From: JACDER01 sp963717765
GTDB lineage: Bacteria > Actinomycetota > Thermoleophilia > Gaiellales > Gaiellaceae
NCBI GenBank assembly: GCA_963717765.1
Contig: CAVQWX010000007.1
Coordinates: 329,417-393,416 of the forward strand
Direction: 5' to 3'
DNA: 64,000 bases
Notes under the pieces: model-generated
What the model was told of the DNA's origin: nothing
Seen by the model: the letters and a program-made list of their open reading frames with translations, nothing else
Database searches by the model: none
Part shown: piece after piece, positions 1-8,407 of the stretch
Position numbering within the stretch: position 1 is the stretch's first letter
How the letters are laid out: each line of letters opens with the position of its first letter
Translations under genes and position numbers: made by a program

Positions 1-497
1 TCCCACGCGTCGAGCACCCGCTGCATGCGATCGGGGTCGCCCGAGTGCCACGACACGGTCGACCAGTCGATGTCCCACAGCGCGAGGCGGCCGCCGGGGC
101 GCAGCGCCCTGTAAAGCTCGGCCAGGGCTGCGTCCACGTCGGTCAGGTACTCGAGCATCTGGACCGCGACCGCGGCGTCGAACTCCTCGTCCTGGACGGG
201 CAGTGCCGTCGCCTCGCCTTCGCGGAACTCGACGTTCGAACGGCCCGCGCTCCGGGCTGCCGCGAGACCGAGCATGTCCGGGCTCTGGTCGACGCCGACC
301 ACGAAGCCATCCGGCCCGACCTTCTCCGCGAGCTCCGCGACGTAGAAGCCAGGCCCGCAGCCGTCGTCCAGGATCCGCTGTCCGGACAGCGGCCGGAGGG
401 CCTCGTACACGATGGCCCGCCGTCGAACGATGTCGCGGGCCGCGTACGCCCGTTCCAGCCTCTCGCCGGTCTCGCGGTCGAAGGAGAGCTCGCTCAC
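1..497 (-). CDS. Class I SAM-dependent methyltransferase (C-terminus beyond window edge)
   Basis: UbiE/arsenite-methyltransferase-like SAM-dependent methyltransferase; the substrate cannot be read from sequence. The minus-strand frame carries a glycine-rich SAM loop (LDDGCGPGFYVAEL, about residues 36-49), an acidic end to strand beta 2 (VVGVDQSPDML) and a later LRPGGRLALWDIDW segment typical of the fold. The GTG start at 497 lies 6 nt after the TAG of the kinase-like gene at 504, so the two are probably co-transcribed, behind phosphoketolase. The gene runs off the left edge, so its C-terminal end is unseen. The first G of the usual DxGxGxG motif is replaced (DDGCGPG), which is tolerated in this family. 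Confidence 0.75.
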   Translation of the reverse strand, partial: MSELSFDRETGERLERAYAARDIVRRRAIVYEALRPLSGQRILDDGCGPGFYVAELAEKVGPDGFVVGVDQSPDMLGLAAARSAGRSNVEFREGEATALPVQDEEFDAAVAVQMLEYLTDVDAALAELYRALRPGGRLALWDIDWSTVSWHSGDPDRMQRVLDAW

Positions 498-503
498 GTC
501 CGG

Positions 504-1142
504 CTAGTCCGACAGCTGCGCCGCGTACACCACAATCTCGGCCGCCTGGTCGGGCCCGAGCACGTCGGTGTTGACGACCAGGTCGTAGTGCGTGGGCAGC
601 TCCTGCCCGACGCCGTAGAACGCACGGAAGTAGTCGGCCCGCGCCTGGTCGCTCTCCATGACGGTACGCGCCGCGTCGGCATTCGCGATGTCCTCCGCCT
701 CGACGAGCCGCTTGACGCGCTGCTCCGGCGAGGCGGTGACGAGGACGCGCAGGATGCCCTCGGCCCCCGCGAGGGCGACCGAGGCCGCGTGCGCGACGAT
801 GACCGCGTTCCCCTCCGCCGCGATTTCGTCGATCACGTCGCGGATCAGCCCGCGCTGCCGCTCCTCGCGGTCGGTGCGGATGGACGCCGGCTCGGTAACC
901 GGAGCTCCAGCCGCGCTTCCCGCATCGGTGAGGAGCTCGAGCACGCGGCGGATGCGCGACTTGCGCAGCTCGGTGTCCGCAAGCTGGTCCTCGTCCACGC
1001 CGCCGCGCTCCGCGGCGCGCGCGATCACCTCCTCGTCGACGTACTGGAGGCCGAGCCGTTCCGCGACGGCCCGCCCGACGAACTCACCCTCGGCTCCAAC
1101 CTCCCGGGAGATGCAGACGACTCGGGCCGCTATGCGCTCCAC
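504..1142 (-). CDS. Cytidylate-kinase-like nucleotide-binding protein
   Basis: About 212 aa. It resembles the cytidylate-kinase-like family (P-loop NTPase fold): N-terminal ARVVCISREVGAEGEFVGRAVAERLG matches the ISREYGSGG-type opening, followed by YVDEEVI and a C-terminal THYDLVVNTD typical of the NMP-kinase core. The phosphate loop (GAEGEFVG) is less canonical than GSGG(R/K), so catalytic competence is uncertain. I chose the GTG at 1142 because homology begins there; a longer frame would run deep into phosphoketolase. It overlaps the phosphoketolase 3' end by 13 nt, implying translational coupling. The physiological substrate is unknown. Confidence 0.6.
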   Translation of the reverse strand: MERIAARVVCISREVGAEGEFVGRAVAERLGLQYVDEEVIARAAERGGVDEDQLADTELRKSRIRRVLELLTDAGSAAGAPVTEPASIRTDREERQRGLIRDVIDEIAAEGNAVIVAHAASVALAGAEGILRVLVTASPEQRVKRLVEAEDIANADAARTVMESDQARADYFRAFYGVGQELPTHYDLVVNTDVLGPDQAAEIVVYAAQLSD

Positions 1143-3514
1143 TTCCAGTCTCTGATCTCCGGCATGTCGTCGCCGTGCGTCGCGATGTAGTGCTTGTGCT
1201 CGACGAGCTTGTCGAAGATCTCCTGCTTCACGTATGCGGCCTCGCCGCCCAGCCCGGTCAGCCGGTCGATCACGTCGTCCACGAGATGGAAGCGGTCGAG
1301 GTCGTTGCGCACGACCATGTCGAACGGCGTCGTCGTCGTGCCCTCTTCCTTGTAGCCGCGTACGTGCAGGTTGCGGTGGTTGCGGCGGCGGTAGGTGAGC
1401 CGGTGAATCAGCCACGGATAGCCGTGGAACGCGAAGACGATCGGCTTGTCGGTGGTGAAGAGAGTGTCGAACTCCTTGTCGGTCATCCCGTGCGGATGCT
1501 CGGTGTGCGGCTGGAGGCGCATCAGGTCGACGACGTTGACCACGCGGATCTTCAGCTGCGGGAAGTACCCGCGCAGCAGCTCGACCGCGGCCAGCGTCTC
1601 GAGGGTGGGGATGTCACCGGCGCAGCCCATGACCACGTCGGGGTCGCCGCCTCGGTCGTTCGACGCCCATTCCCAGATCCCGATTCCGGCCGTGCAGTGC
1701 TTGATCGCCGCGTCCATGTCCAGGTACTGGAGCGCCGGCTGCTTGCCGACCACGATCACGTTCACGTAGTTCTTCGAGCGCAGGCAGTGGTCGGCCACCG
1801 ACAGCGCGGTGTTCGCGTCCGGCGGGAGGTACACGCGGATGACCTCGGCCTTCTTGTTGATCACGTGATCGAGGAATCCCGGGTCCTGGTGCGAGAACCC
1901 GTTGTGGTCCTGCCGCCAGACGTGCGAGCTGAGCAGGTACGTGAGCGAGGCGATCGGCCGGCGCCAGTGGATCTCGTCCCGCGTCACCTTCAGCCACTTC
2001 GCATGCTGGTTGAACATTGAGTCCACGACGTGCACGAACGCCTCGTACGTCGAGAAGAACCCGTGCCGTCCCGTCAGGAGATAGCCCTCGAGCCACCCCT
2101 GGCAGGTGTGCTCGCTGAGGATCTCCATGACCCGGCCGTCCGCCGCGAGATGGTCGTCGTAATCGAGCGTTTCGGCGTCCCACGCCCGGTTCGTTACCTC
2201 GAAGGTCGCGGCCAGCCGGTTGGACGCGTGCTCGTCCGGTGAGAACATGCGGAAGTTCCTGTGCTCCATGTTCATGCTCGTGACGTCGCGCAGGAACTCG
2301 CCGACCTTGCGCGTGGCCTCGCCGAGCGTCGTTCCCGGCTTCTCCACCTCGACCGCGTAGTCCCGGAAGTCGGGCATGCGCAGCTCGCGCAGGAGCAGGC
2401 CGCCGTTGGCATGCGGGTTCGCGCCCATGCGGCGCGTGCCCTCCGGAGCGAGCTCGCGCAGCTCGGAATGCAAGCGTCCGTTCTCGTCGAAGAGCTCCTC
2501 GGCCTTGTAGCTCTTCATCCAGTCCTCGAGCACCTTGATGTGCTCCGGCTTCTGCGCCATCTCAGCCATGGGGACCTGGTGAGAGCGCCAGTAGTCCTCG
2601 GTCTTCTGGCCGTCGACCTCCGTCGGGCCGGTCCAGCCCTTCGGCGTCTTCATGACGATCATCGGCCACGCCGGGCGCTCCGTGTTCCCGTTCTCCCGGG
2701 CGTCGCCCTGGATCTGCTTGATCTCCGCGATGACCGCATCCATCGTTCCCGCCATCTGCTGATGCACGTCGGCCGGATCGGAGCCCTCGACCCAGTACGG
2801 CTTGTAGCCGTAGCCGACGAAGAGGCTTTCCAGCTCCTCGCGCGGGATGCGCGCCATGACTGTCGGGTTGGCGATCTTGTAGCCGTTCAGGTGGAGGATG
2901 GGGAGGACAGCGCCGTCCGTGACCGGATTGAGGAACTTGTTCGAGTGCCACGCCGTCGCGAGCGGTCCCGTCTCAGCCTCGCCGTCGCCGACGACGCAGG
3001 CGACGATCAGGTCCGGGTTGTCGAACGCTGCGCCGTAGGCGTGGGAGACCGCGTAGCCGAGCTCGCCGCCCTCGTGGATGGAGCCGGGAGTCTCTGGTGC
3101 TGCGTGGCTGGGGATGCCGCCCGGGAAGGAGAACTGCTTGAAGAGGATGCCGATGCCCTCCTCGTCCTCCGCGATGTTGGGATAGACCTCGCTGTACGTC
3201 CCCTCCAGATACGTGTTGGCGACCATGCCGGGACCGCCGTGGCCGGGGCCGCAGATGTAGATCACGTCGAGATCCTGCGCCTTGATCACGCGGTTCAGGT
3301 GCACGTAGATGAAGTTCAGCCCCGGAGTCGTCCCCCAGTGGCCGAGCAGGCGCGGCTTGATGTGCTCGATCGTGAGCGGCTCCTTGAGCATCGCGTTGCC
3401 CATCAGGTAGATCTGGCCGACCGACAGGTAGTTGGCGGCGCGCCAGTACTTGTTCATCAGCTCCAGCTCCTCCGGTGAGAGGACCTGGGCGGCTTCGGGT
3501 GCGGCAGTGGTCAT
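1130..3514 (-). CDS. xfp: Xylulose-5-phosphate/fructose-6-phosphate phosphoketolase
   Basis: A 794-aa ThDP-dependent enzyme that splits xylulose-5-P (and usually fructose-6-P) with phosphate into acetyl-phosphate plus glyceraldehyde-3-P (erythrose-4-P). Length is normal for the family. Visible signatures include the N-terminal YWRAANYLSVGQIYL, the GPGHGGPG loop, the ThDP motif GDGEAETGP (near residue 180), SHQDPGFLDH and a C-terminal RGYKEEGTTTTPFDM. The ATG at 3514 is preceded by GGAGG at good spacing. It is divergent from the cNMP-binding gene at 3596 and heads a small operon with the kinase-like and methyltransferase genes. No acetate kinase or phosphotransacetylase is in this window. Confidence 0.95.
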   Translation of the reverse strand: MTTAAPEAAQVLSPEELELMNKYWRAANYLSVGQIYLMGNAMLKEPLTIEHIKPRLLGHWGTTPGLNFIYVHLNRVIKAQDLDVIYICGPGHGGPGMVANTYLEGTYSEVYPNIAEDEEGIGILFKQFSFPGGIPSHAAPETPGSIHEGGELGYAVSHAYGAAFDNPDLIVACVVGDGEAETGPLATAWHSNKFLNPVTDGAVLPILHLNGYKIANPTVMARIPREELESLFVGYGYKPYWVEGSDPADVHQQMAGTMDAVIAEIKQIQGDARENGNTERPAWPMIVMKTPKGWTGPTEVDGQKTEDYWRSHQVPMAEMAQKPEHIKVLEDWMKSYKAEELFDENGRLHSELRELAPEGTRRMGANPHANGGLLLRELRMPDFRDYAVEVEKPGTTLGEATRKVGEFLRDVTSMNMEHRNFRMFSPDEHASNRLAATFEVTNRAWDAETLDYDDHLAADGRVMEILSEHTCQGWLEGYLLTGRHGFFSTYEAFVHVVDSMFNQHAKWLKVTRDEIHWRRPIASLTYLLSSHVWRQDHNGFSHQDPGFLDHVINKKAEVIRVYLPPDANTALSVADHCLRSKNYVNVIVVGKQPALQYLDMDAAIKHCTAGIGIWEWASNDRGGDPDVVMGCAGDIPTLETLAAVELLRGYFPQLKIRVVNVVDLMRLQPHTEHPHGMTDKEFDTLFTTDKPIVFAFHGYPWLIHRLTYRRRNHRNLHVRGYKEEGTTTTPFDMVVRNDLDRFHLVDDVIDRLTGLGGEAAYVKQEIFDKLVEHKHYIATHGDDMPEIRDWKWSA

Positions 3515-3595
3515 CGGCTCCTCCGTTCGGCTGCGGTCGGCGCGATTATGTCGCGACTTCGCCTCCAAGTCCAAGAGTGGTTTAGGTTACGCGCG

Positions 3596-4018
3596 ATGGC
3601 TACGGACCTAGCCCTCGTCGAGAGTGCCGCGCGTCTGTCGCTCTTCGCCAATCTTGGGCGCGAGGAGCTGGAGGACCTGCTGCCGCGGATGCGCGAGGTT
3701 TCCTTCGACGAGGGAGAGTGGGTCGTTCGCCGGGGACAGATCGACGTCGGCCTGCACGTGATCGTGGACGGCGAGGCTGGGGTCGTCCTGAACGACGAGG
3801 AGCTGGCCGTGCTGCCGAAGGGCAGTTTCTTCGGCGAGATCTCGGCGCTGCTCGGCGAAGAGACGGTCGCGGACGTGGTCGCGCGGGCACCGCTCCGCTG
3901 TCTCTACGTTCCGCCGGCGGAGGTGGCCGACTTCCTGCTCATGTACCCGAGGGTGATGCTCCGCATGCTGGAGACGGAGGCGCGCCGGCTCCGCACCACC
4001 GACGAGCTTCGAACGTAG
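3596..4018 (+). CDS. Single-domain cyclic-nucleotide-binding (CRP-like) protein
   Basis: 140 aa, essentially one cNMP-binding beta-roll without a DNA-binding domain. Visible: LSLFANLGREELEDLLPRM, then EGEWVVRRGQ, LHVIVDGEAGV and the phosphate-binding-cassette-like GSFFGEISALLGEE..ADVVAR. The PBC arginine position is not clearly conserved (E-T-V-A-D), so ligand identity is uncertain. Start ATG at 3596 was chosen over an upstream in-frame ATG because homology begins there. Its TAG stop is the first base pair of palindromic element copy A. It is one of three cNMP-domain proteins in the first 29 kb, along with a class III cyclase at 30.3 kb. Confidence 0.8.
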   Translation: MATDLALVESAARLSLFANLGREELEDLLPRMREVSFDEGEWVVRRGQIDVGLHVIVDGEAGVVLNDEELAVLPKGSFFGEISALLGEETVADVVARAPLRCLYVPPAEVADFLLMYPRVMLRMLETEARRLRTTDELRT

Positions 4019-4181
4019 TGGCCGCCGCCGCAAGCACACTTGTCCGCCCGGTCGGCTGCAAACCGGCGCATGCCGGCGTCCTCAGTCGCCCGCGTACTTG
4101 TCCAGTACGCGGGCTCCCTGCGTCCTTGGCCTGCTTGGTTTTCGCTCGACCGGACGGGAAGGCGCTCACGGCGGCGGCCAC
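4018..4181. repeat. 164-bp palindromic element, copy A
   Basis: Imperfect inverted repeat. The left arm from 4018 (GTGGCCGCCGCCGCAAGC) pairs with the right arm ending at 4181 (GCTCACGGCGGCGGCCAC); pairing continues inward through about 4055/4145. Two conserved unpaired blocks follow: about 4068-4089 (GCATGCCGGCGTCCTCAGTCGC) on the left and about 4112-4136 (CTCCCTGCGTCCTTGGCCTG) on the right. Between them lies an inner hairpin (CGCGTACT..AGTACGCG). It starts on the last base of the upstream stop codon. The same organisation recurs at 7467, 24116 and 28128. Confidence 0.85.
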
Positions 4182-4232
4182 TTGACGACAAGAGAGCTCC
4201 AGACCATCGGCTGGAGGACGACCGCTCCGTCG

Positions 4233-6050
4233 ATGGACTACCTGCCGATCCACGAGCACGGGATCATCGGCGACCTCCATTCGATCGCCCTCGTCGGCAC
4301 GGACGGGCGGATCGACTGGTATTGCTGCCCGCGCTTCGACTCGCCGAGCGTCTTCGGGGCGATCCTCGACAAGGGCAAGGGGGGCTTCTACCGCATCGCG
4401 CCCGTCCACGACGACTGGGTTCCGAAACAGCTGTACCTGCCGGACACGAACGTCCTCATCACGCGTTTCCTGACCCCCTCGGGTGTCGGCGAGGTGCAGG
4501 ACTTCATGCCCATCTCCAGCGGCGCGTCCGAGCACCGCCACCGCTTGATCCGGCGTGTGCTCGGCGTCCGCGGCGAGATGCGCTTCCGCGTGGACGTGCA
4601 GCCCCGCTTCGACTACGGGCGGGAGAAGCACGAGACCGTCTTTCACGAAGCCGGCGTCCTCTTCCGCTCGCCGCAGCTCTCGCTCGCGCTCGAGACGCGC
4701 GTGCCCATGGACTTCGCGCAGGACGGGGCGTACGGCGAGTTCACCCTGCTCCCCGGGGAGACGGCGACCTTCGTGCTCGAGCAGGTGCCCGAGACGTACG
4801 TCCCGCGCAAGTACTCGGAGGGGGAGACGCGGGAGGCGTTCGAGGAGACCGTCCAGTACTGGCGCCGCTGGCTGTCGCAGTGCCGCTACCAGGGGCGCTG
4901 GCGCGAGATCATCTACCGCTCGGCGCTGACGCTCAAGCTGATGACATACCGGCCGACGGGCGCGATCGTCGCCGCGCCCACGACGAGCCTGCCCGAGCAC
5001 ATCGGCGGGGTGCGGAACTACGACTACCGCTACACGTGGATCCGCGACGCCGCGTTTTCCCTGTACGCGCTGCTGCGCCTCGGTTTCACGGAGGAGGCCA
5101 CCGCATTCATGGACTGGCTGACCGAGCGCTTCCGCCAAGAGCGCCCGGCCGGCGCCGGGCCGCTGCAGATCATGTACGGGATCGACGGCCAGCCCGAGCT
5201 CGTGGAGGAGATCCTCGAGCACCTCGAGGGCTACCGGGGCTCGCGTCCCGTCAGGATCGGGAACGCGGCCGCAGACCAGCTCCAGCTCGACATCTACGGC
5301 GAGCTCATCGACTCGGTCTACATCTACAACAACCACGCGAACCCAATCGCGCACAGGTCGTGGATGGACCTCACCCGGATCGTCGACTGGGTGTGCGAGA
5401 ACTGGGATCAGGCCGATGAGGGGATCTGGGAGGTGCGCGGCGGGCGCCAGCACTTCACATACTCGAGGCTCATGTCCTGGGTCGCGATCGAGCGCGCCGT
5501 GCGGATCGCGATCCAGCGCGGGCTTCCGGCGGAGCTGTCCCGCTGGCGCCAGTCGCGCGACGCGATCTACCACCAGATCATGGAGCGTGGCTGGAACGCC
5601 GAGAAACAGGCCTTCGTCCAGCACTACGACGACGACACGCTCGACGCGAGCGTCCTCGTCATGCCGCTCGTCAAGTTCATCGCGCCGACCGACCCGCAGT
5701 GGGTCTCGACGCTGCAGGCGATCTCCGACGGGCTCGTCTCCGACTCGCTCGTCTACCGCTACGACGTGGAGAAGTCGCCGGACGGGCTGGAAGGGGACGA
5801 GGGGACGTTCTCGATCTGCACCTTCTGGTACGTCGAGGCGCTCGCGCGCGCAGGCAGGGTCGACGAGGCGCGGCTCGCGTTTGAAAAGATGCTCACATAC
5901 GCGAACCACCTCGGCCTGTACGCCGAGGAGATCGGGCAGACGGGAGAGGCGTTGGGGAACTTCCCACAGGCGTTCACGCATCTGGCGCTGATCAGCGCCG
6001 GGCATTATCTGAACCGGGCGCTCGGAGAGCAGCCCGGCTGGGACTGGTGA
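4233..6050 (+). CDS. Glycoside hydrolase family 15 (glucoamylase/trehalase-like)
   Basis: 605 aa. The N-terminal super-sandwich domain opens with IIGDLHSIALVGTDGRIDWYCCPRFDS, the standard start of bacterial GH15 proteins, followed by an (alpha/alpha)6 barrel. Barrel motifs are RNYDYRYTWIRDAAFS, RIGNAAADQLQLDIYGELID, DEGIWEVRGG (general-acid Glu region) and YAEEIGQTGEALGNFPQAFTH (second catalytic Glu region). Actinobacterial members include trehalases as well as glucoamylases; the sequence alone does not decide. ATG 4233 fits the family start; a TTG at 4182 is an alternative. No signal peptide, so cytoplasmic. The gene lies directly after palindromic element A. Confidence 0.88.
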   Translation: MDYLPIHEHGIIGDLHSIALVGTDGRIDWYCCPRFDSPSVFGAILDKGKGGFYRIAPVHDDWVPKQLYLPDTNVLITRFLTPSGVGEVQDFMPISSGASEHRHRLIRRVLGVRGEMRFRVDVQPRFDYGREKHETVFHEAGVLFRSPQLSLALETRVPMDFAQDGAYGEFTLLPGETATFVLEQVPETYVPRKYSEGETREAFEETVQYWRRWLSQCRYQGRWREIIYRSALTLKLMTYRPTGAIVAAPTTSLPEHIGGVRNYDYRYTWIRDAAFSLYALLRLGFTEEATAFMDWLTERFRQERPAGAGPLQIMYGIDGQPELVEEILEHLEGYRGSRPVRIGNAAADQLQLDIYGELIDSVYIYNNHANPIAHRSWMDLTRIVDWVCENWDQADEGIWEVRGGRQHFTYSRLMSWVAIERAVRIAIQRGLPAELSRWRQSRDAIYHQIMERGWNAEKQAFVQHYDDDTLDASVLVMPLVKFIAPTDPQWVSTLQAISDGLVSDSLVYRYDVEKSPDGLEGDEGTFSICTFWYVEALARAGRVDEARLAFEKMLTYANHLGLYAEEIGQTGEALGNFPQAFTHLALISAGHYLNRALGEQPGWDW

Positions 6051-6063
6051 TTGCGGCGCACTG

Positions 6064-6528
6064 ATGGTCTCACTCGACGTCACCGAGCTGATCAACCTCA
6101 TCTTCGTCGCGTTGCTGGTCGGAAACGACGTCGCCGTCTTCACGGTCGTGCATCCGGCTCTCGACGAGATCCCGGTCGAGGCCGCATTCAAGGCCGAGCG
6201 CGCGATGCTGCTCCGCTACAAGACGGTCGTCCCGATCCTGATCCTGCTGATCCTCGCTTCGGGGATCGCAGTCATCGTCCAGGAGGACACGTTCTCGACG
6301 GAGTGGTGGCTCGCGCTCGCCGGGACGCTCATGATCTTCGCGTGGCAGCTGATCGTGATCTCGCTCTATCCGCTCAACGTCAAGATCATGGAGGCGAGCC
6401 CCGATGACGTTCCGTCCGAGGACGAATGGCGCGACTTGCGCCGCACGTGGCTGGCGCGGCACACGGCCAGGACGGTGCTCTCGATCGGCGCCCTCATCGT
6501 CTTCCTGATCAGCGCGATCAGGATCTAG
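6064..6528 (+). CDS. Small membrane protein, DUF1772/anthrone-oxygenase-like
   Basis: 154 aa with four predicted membrane segments (about residues 8-28, 55-73, 83-104 and 133-152). The pattern of an N-terminal helix, long loop and final segment ending WLARHTARTVLSIGALIVFLISAI is typical of DUF1772-type proteins, a family that includes anthrone oxygenases of fungal polyketide pathways. Assignment is by overall layout, not a diagnostic motif. It starts 14 nt after the GH15 stop and may be co-transcribed with it. Given the aromatic polyketide genes nearby, an oxygenase role is possible but not shown. Confidence 0.6.
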   Translation: MVSLDVTELINLIFVALLVGNDVAVFTVVHPALDEIPVEAAFKAERAMLLRYKTVVPILILLILASGIAVIVQEDTFSTEWWLALAGTLMIFAWQLIVISLYPLNVKIMEASPDDVPSEDEWRDLRRTWLARHTARTVLSIGALIVFLISAIRI

Positions 6529-6669
6529 CAGTCACGCGGCAGACCAGCGACGTGGCAAGATCCGCGACGGCGATAGCTGTGACGGCCATCGCTCGCGGGA
6601 GCTCGGTGTCGATTTTGAGGATCTTGTTCCCGAATCGTCTACGTCGCGGAAGTCAAGGGCGGTTTCTGC

Positions 6670-7485
6670 TCAGCCGGCGCGGGAAGCCGAGCGCACGCCT
6701 CTCAGCGCCCACAGCCCGGTCAACACGACCAGCCCTACTCCGGCGCCGAAGGCCCACAGCACATCGGTGTTCACGCCGGACATGAAGCCGCGTCCGGCCT
6801 CGAGGAAGCGCGTGAACGGGTTGACGACCGCGACCGAGTGCAGCCACCCCGTCAGTTCGTTCAACGGAAGGAAGACGGGGGCGAGGAAGAAGAGCAGGAA
6901 GATCGGCAGGAACATCCCCGGCGCCGCTGCGAAGGAGCGCACGCGCATCGCGACTCCGGTGGCCCAGAGCGTGGCGATGATGTTGAGGAGCGCGCCGAGG
7001 GCGAAGACGCCGGCCGCCTGGTACCAGTGGCCCTTGAAGCTCATCCCGAACGCGAGCGCAACCGGGGTGAGCACCGCGGCGGCGATCACGAAGCGCCCGA
7101 GCATCGCGATCACGTAACCGAGGATGATCGCGAACCGCGCGCTTGCGGTCGTCATCAGCCGGTCCATGAAACCGGTCTCGAAGTCCTCGCTCATCGCGAA
7201 GCCGCCCATCGCGCCCGTGAAGCCGGCGGACTGCATCAGCGCGAACACGAACTGGAACGCCGTGTAGTCCTTGGAGCCGAACCCGGGGAGGCTTGTGAGG
7301 GAGGAGAGCGCGCCGTCGAACGCGATGAAGAAGAAGAGGGGGAGGAGCAGCGCCGGTACGAGCAGCGACGGGCTGCGGAAGAGCAGCTTGAGGTTGCGCC
7401 ACGCGACGTAGCGCGCGATCGACCAGGTGGTCGCGTGCGTGCTGACCGGGAACGCCGCGGCCGTCAATGGCCCACCCGGTGACAT
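6670..7485 (-). CDS. ABC-2 type exporter permease (DrrB-like)
   Basis: About 271 aa, six membrane segments. It has the DrrB-family pattern: an early SPSLLVPALLLPLFFFIAF helix, the conserved EDFETGFMDRLMTTASARFAIILGYV cytoplasmic stretch and a final helix before the C-terminus. It is the third gene of an exporter operon (ATPase-FHA, permease, permease). The start is uncertain: the ATG at 7485 lies inside palindromic element B and no good ribosome site is visible; a TTG at 7469 is possible. Two permeases with one ATPase imply a heterodimeric membrane domain. Confidence 0.85.
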   Translation of the reverse strand: MSPGGPLTAAAFPVSTHATTWSIARYVAWRNLKLLFRSPSLLVPALLLPLFFFIAFDGALSSLTSLPGFGSKDYTAFQFVFALMQSAGFTGAMGGFAMSEDFETGFMDRLMTTASARFAIILGYVIAMLGRFVIAAAVLTPVALAFGMSFKGHWYQAAGVFALGALLNIIATLWATGVAMRVRSFAAAPGMFLPIFLLFFLAPVFLPLNELTGWLHSVAVVNPFTRFLEAGRGFMSGVNTDVLWAFGAGVGLVVLTGLWALRGVRSASRAG

Positions 7486-7628
7486 TGCCGGATTTCTGGC
7501 TCGCGAAAGGCAAGCCAGGCTAGGACGCAGGGAGCCCTCGTGCTGATCAGCACGGGGGCGACTGAGGACGACGCATGGCGCCGCCTTGCAGCCGCCCAGA
7601 AACCGGAGGATGTTGCCGGGTGGGCCAT
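7467..7628. repeat. 162-bp palindromic element, copy B (inverted)
   Basis: Terminal inverted repeat ATGGCCCACCCGG (from 7467) with CCGGGTGGGCCAT (ending 7628). Reading the minus strand, it contains the same conserved cores as copy A (CCATGCGTCGTCCTCAGTCGC and GCTCCCTGCGTCCTAGCCTG) around an inner hairpin (CCGTGCTGATCAGCACG). It sits exactly between the two permease genes and touches the TGA of the upstream one (7628-7630). The downstream permease's start region falls inside the element. Confidence 0.85.
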
Positions 7629-8407
7629 CAGGTTCGCACCAGCCTCCCCTGCAGCGAGACCGCACACAGCGTCAAGGCCATGAAGAAGAGGCTGACGGTG
7701 AAGACGAGCCCGAGGCCGATCGCCTGCTTGTCCCAGCCCACGACGAGCACGCTGCGCATTCCCTCGACGAGGTACGACAGCGGGTTGAGGGTCGCCACCC
7801 AGTAGAACCAGCGCTCTGTGATCAGGTTGCGCGGCCAGTTGACCGAGGAGAGGAAGAGAAACACGGTCATCACAGGGGCGATCGCCTGTACGGCCTGGCC
7901 CGACCCGGTCCGCAGGCCGACGTAGATGCCGAGCGCTCCGAACGCCAGCACGGCCGAGAGGAAGATGAGGATGAGGACGACGGCGCCGAGCGGGCCGGCC
8001 TCGAAGCGCGCGCCCGCGGCCAGCCCGACGCCCAGGAAGACGAGCGCCTGGATGACCCCGAGCACGAGCGGCCCGGCGAGCTGCGAGGCGATCAGCGCGA
8101 AGCTCTTCATCGGCGTGAGCGCCAGGCGGTTGATGAAGCCGCCCTCGATGTCCGTCGCAATCGCCTGGCCCGTGTTGGCGACGACCACCATCGCCCCGTT
8201 CGCGAACGCGATCGTGAGCGTGAATGTCCAGATCGTTTGCGTCGGAAAGCCCTTGACGTGCGTCGCCTTCTCCAGCCCGGCGGAAACGAGGATGAACAGG
8301 ATGAGCGGGACGAGCAGCGCCGGTGCGATGCTGCCGGGGTCGCGGAACGTCCGCTTGATCGAGCGGCGTGCGAGCAGCGCGAGCTGTCGCGCGAAGGACG
8401 TCTTCAT
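7628..8407 (-). CDS. ABC-2 type exporter permease (DrrB-like)
   Basis: 259 aa, six membrane segments: KRTFRDPGSIAPALLVPLILFILV near the N-terminus, then the ABC-2 signature region ATDIEGGFINRLALTPMKSFALIASQLAG, and FWV..NPLSYLVEGMRSVLV near the C-terminus. ATG 8405-8407 overlaps the TGA of the ATPase gene (ATGA), a classic coupled pair. It partners the ATPase and the second permease at 6670 in a putative drug or lipid exporter. Its position, divergent from the polyketide operon at 9932, makes export of the polyketide product a reasonable guess. Confidence 0.88.
   Translation of the reverse strand: MKTSFARQLALLARRSIKRTFRDPGSIAPALLVPLILFILVSAGLEKATHVKGFPTQTIWTFTLTIAFANGAMVVVANTGQAIATDIEGGFINRLALTPMKSFALIASQLAGPLVLGVIQALVFLGVGLAAGARFEAGPLGAVVLILIFLSAVLAFGALGIYVGLRTGSGQAVQAIAPVMTVFLFLSSVNWPRNLITERWFYWVATLNPLSYLVEGMRSVLVVGWDKQAIGLGLVFTVSLFFMALTLCAVSLQGRLVRT

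Noticed and set aside
45..1190. Long plus-strand open frame opposite the methyltransferase and kinase-like genes
   Set aside because: Arg/Ala-rich shadow with no family features; the minus strand carries recognisable proteins.
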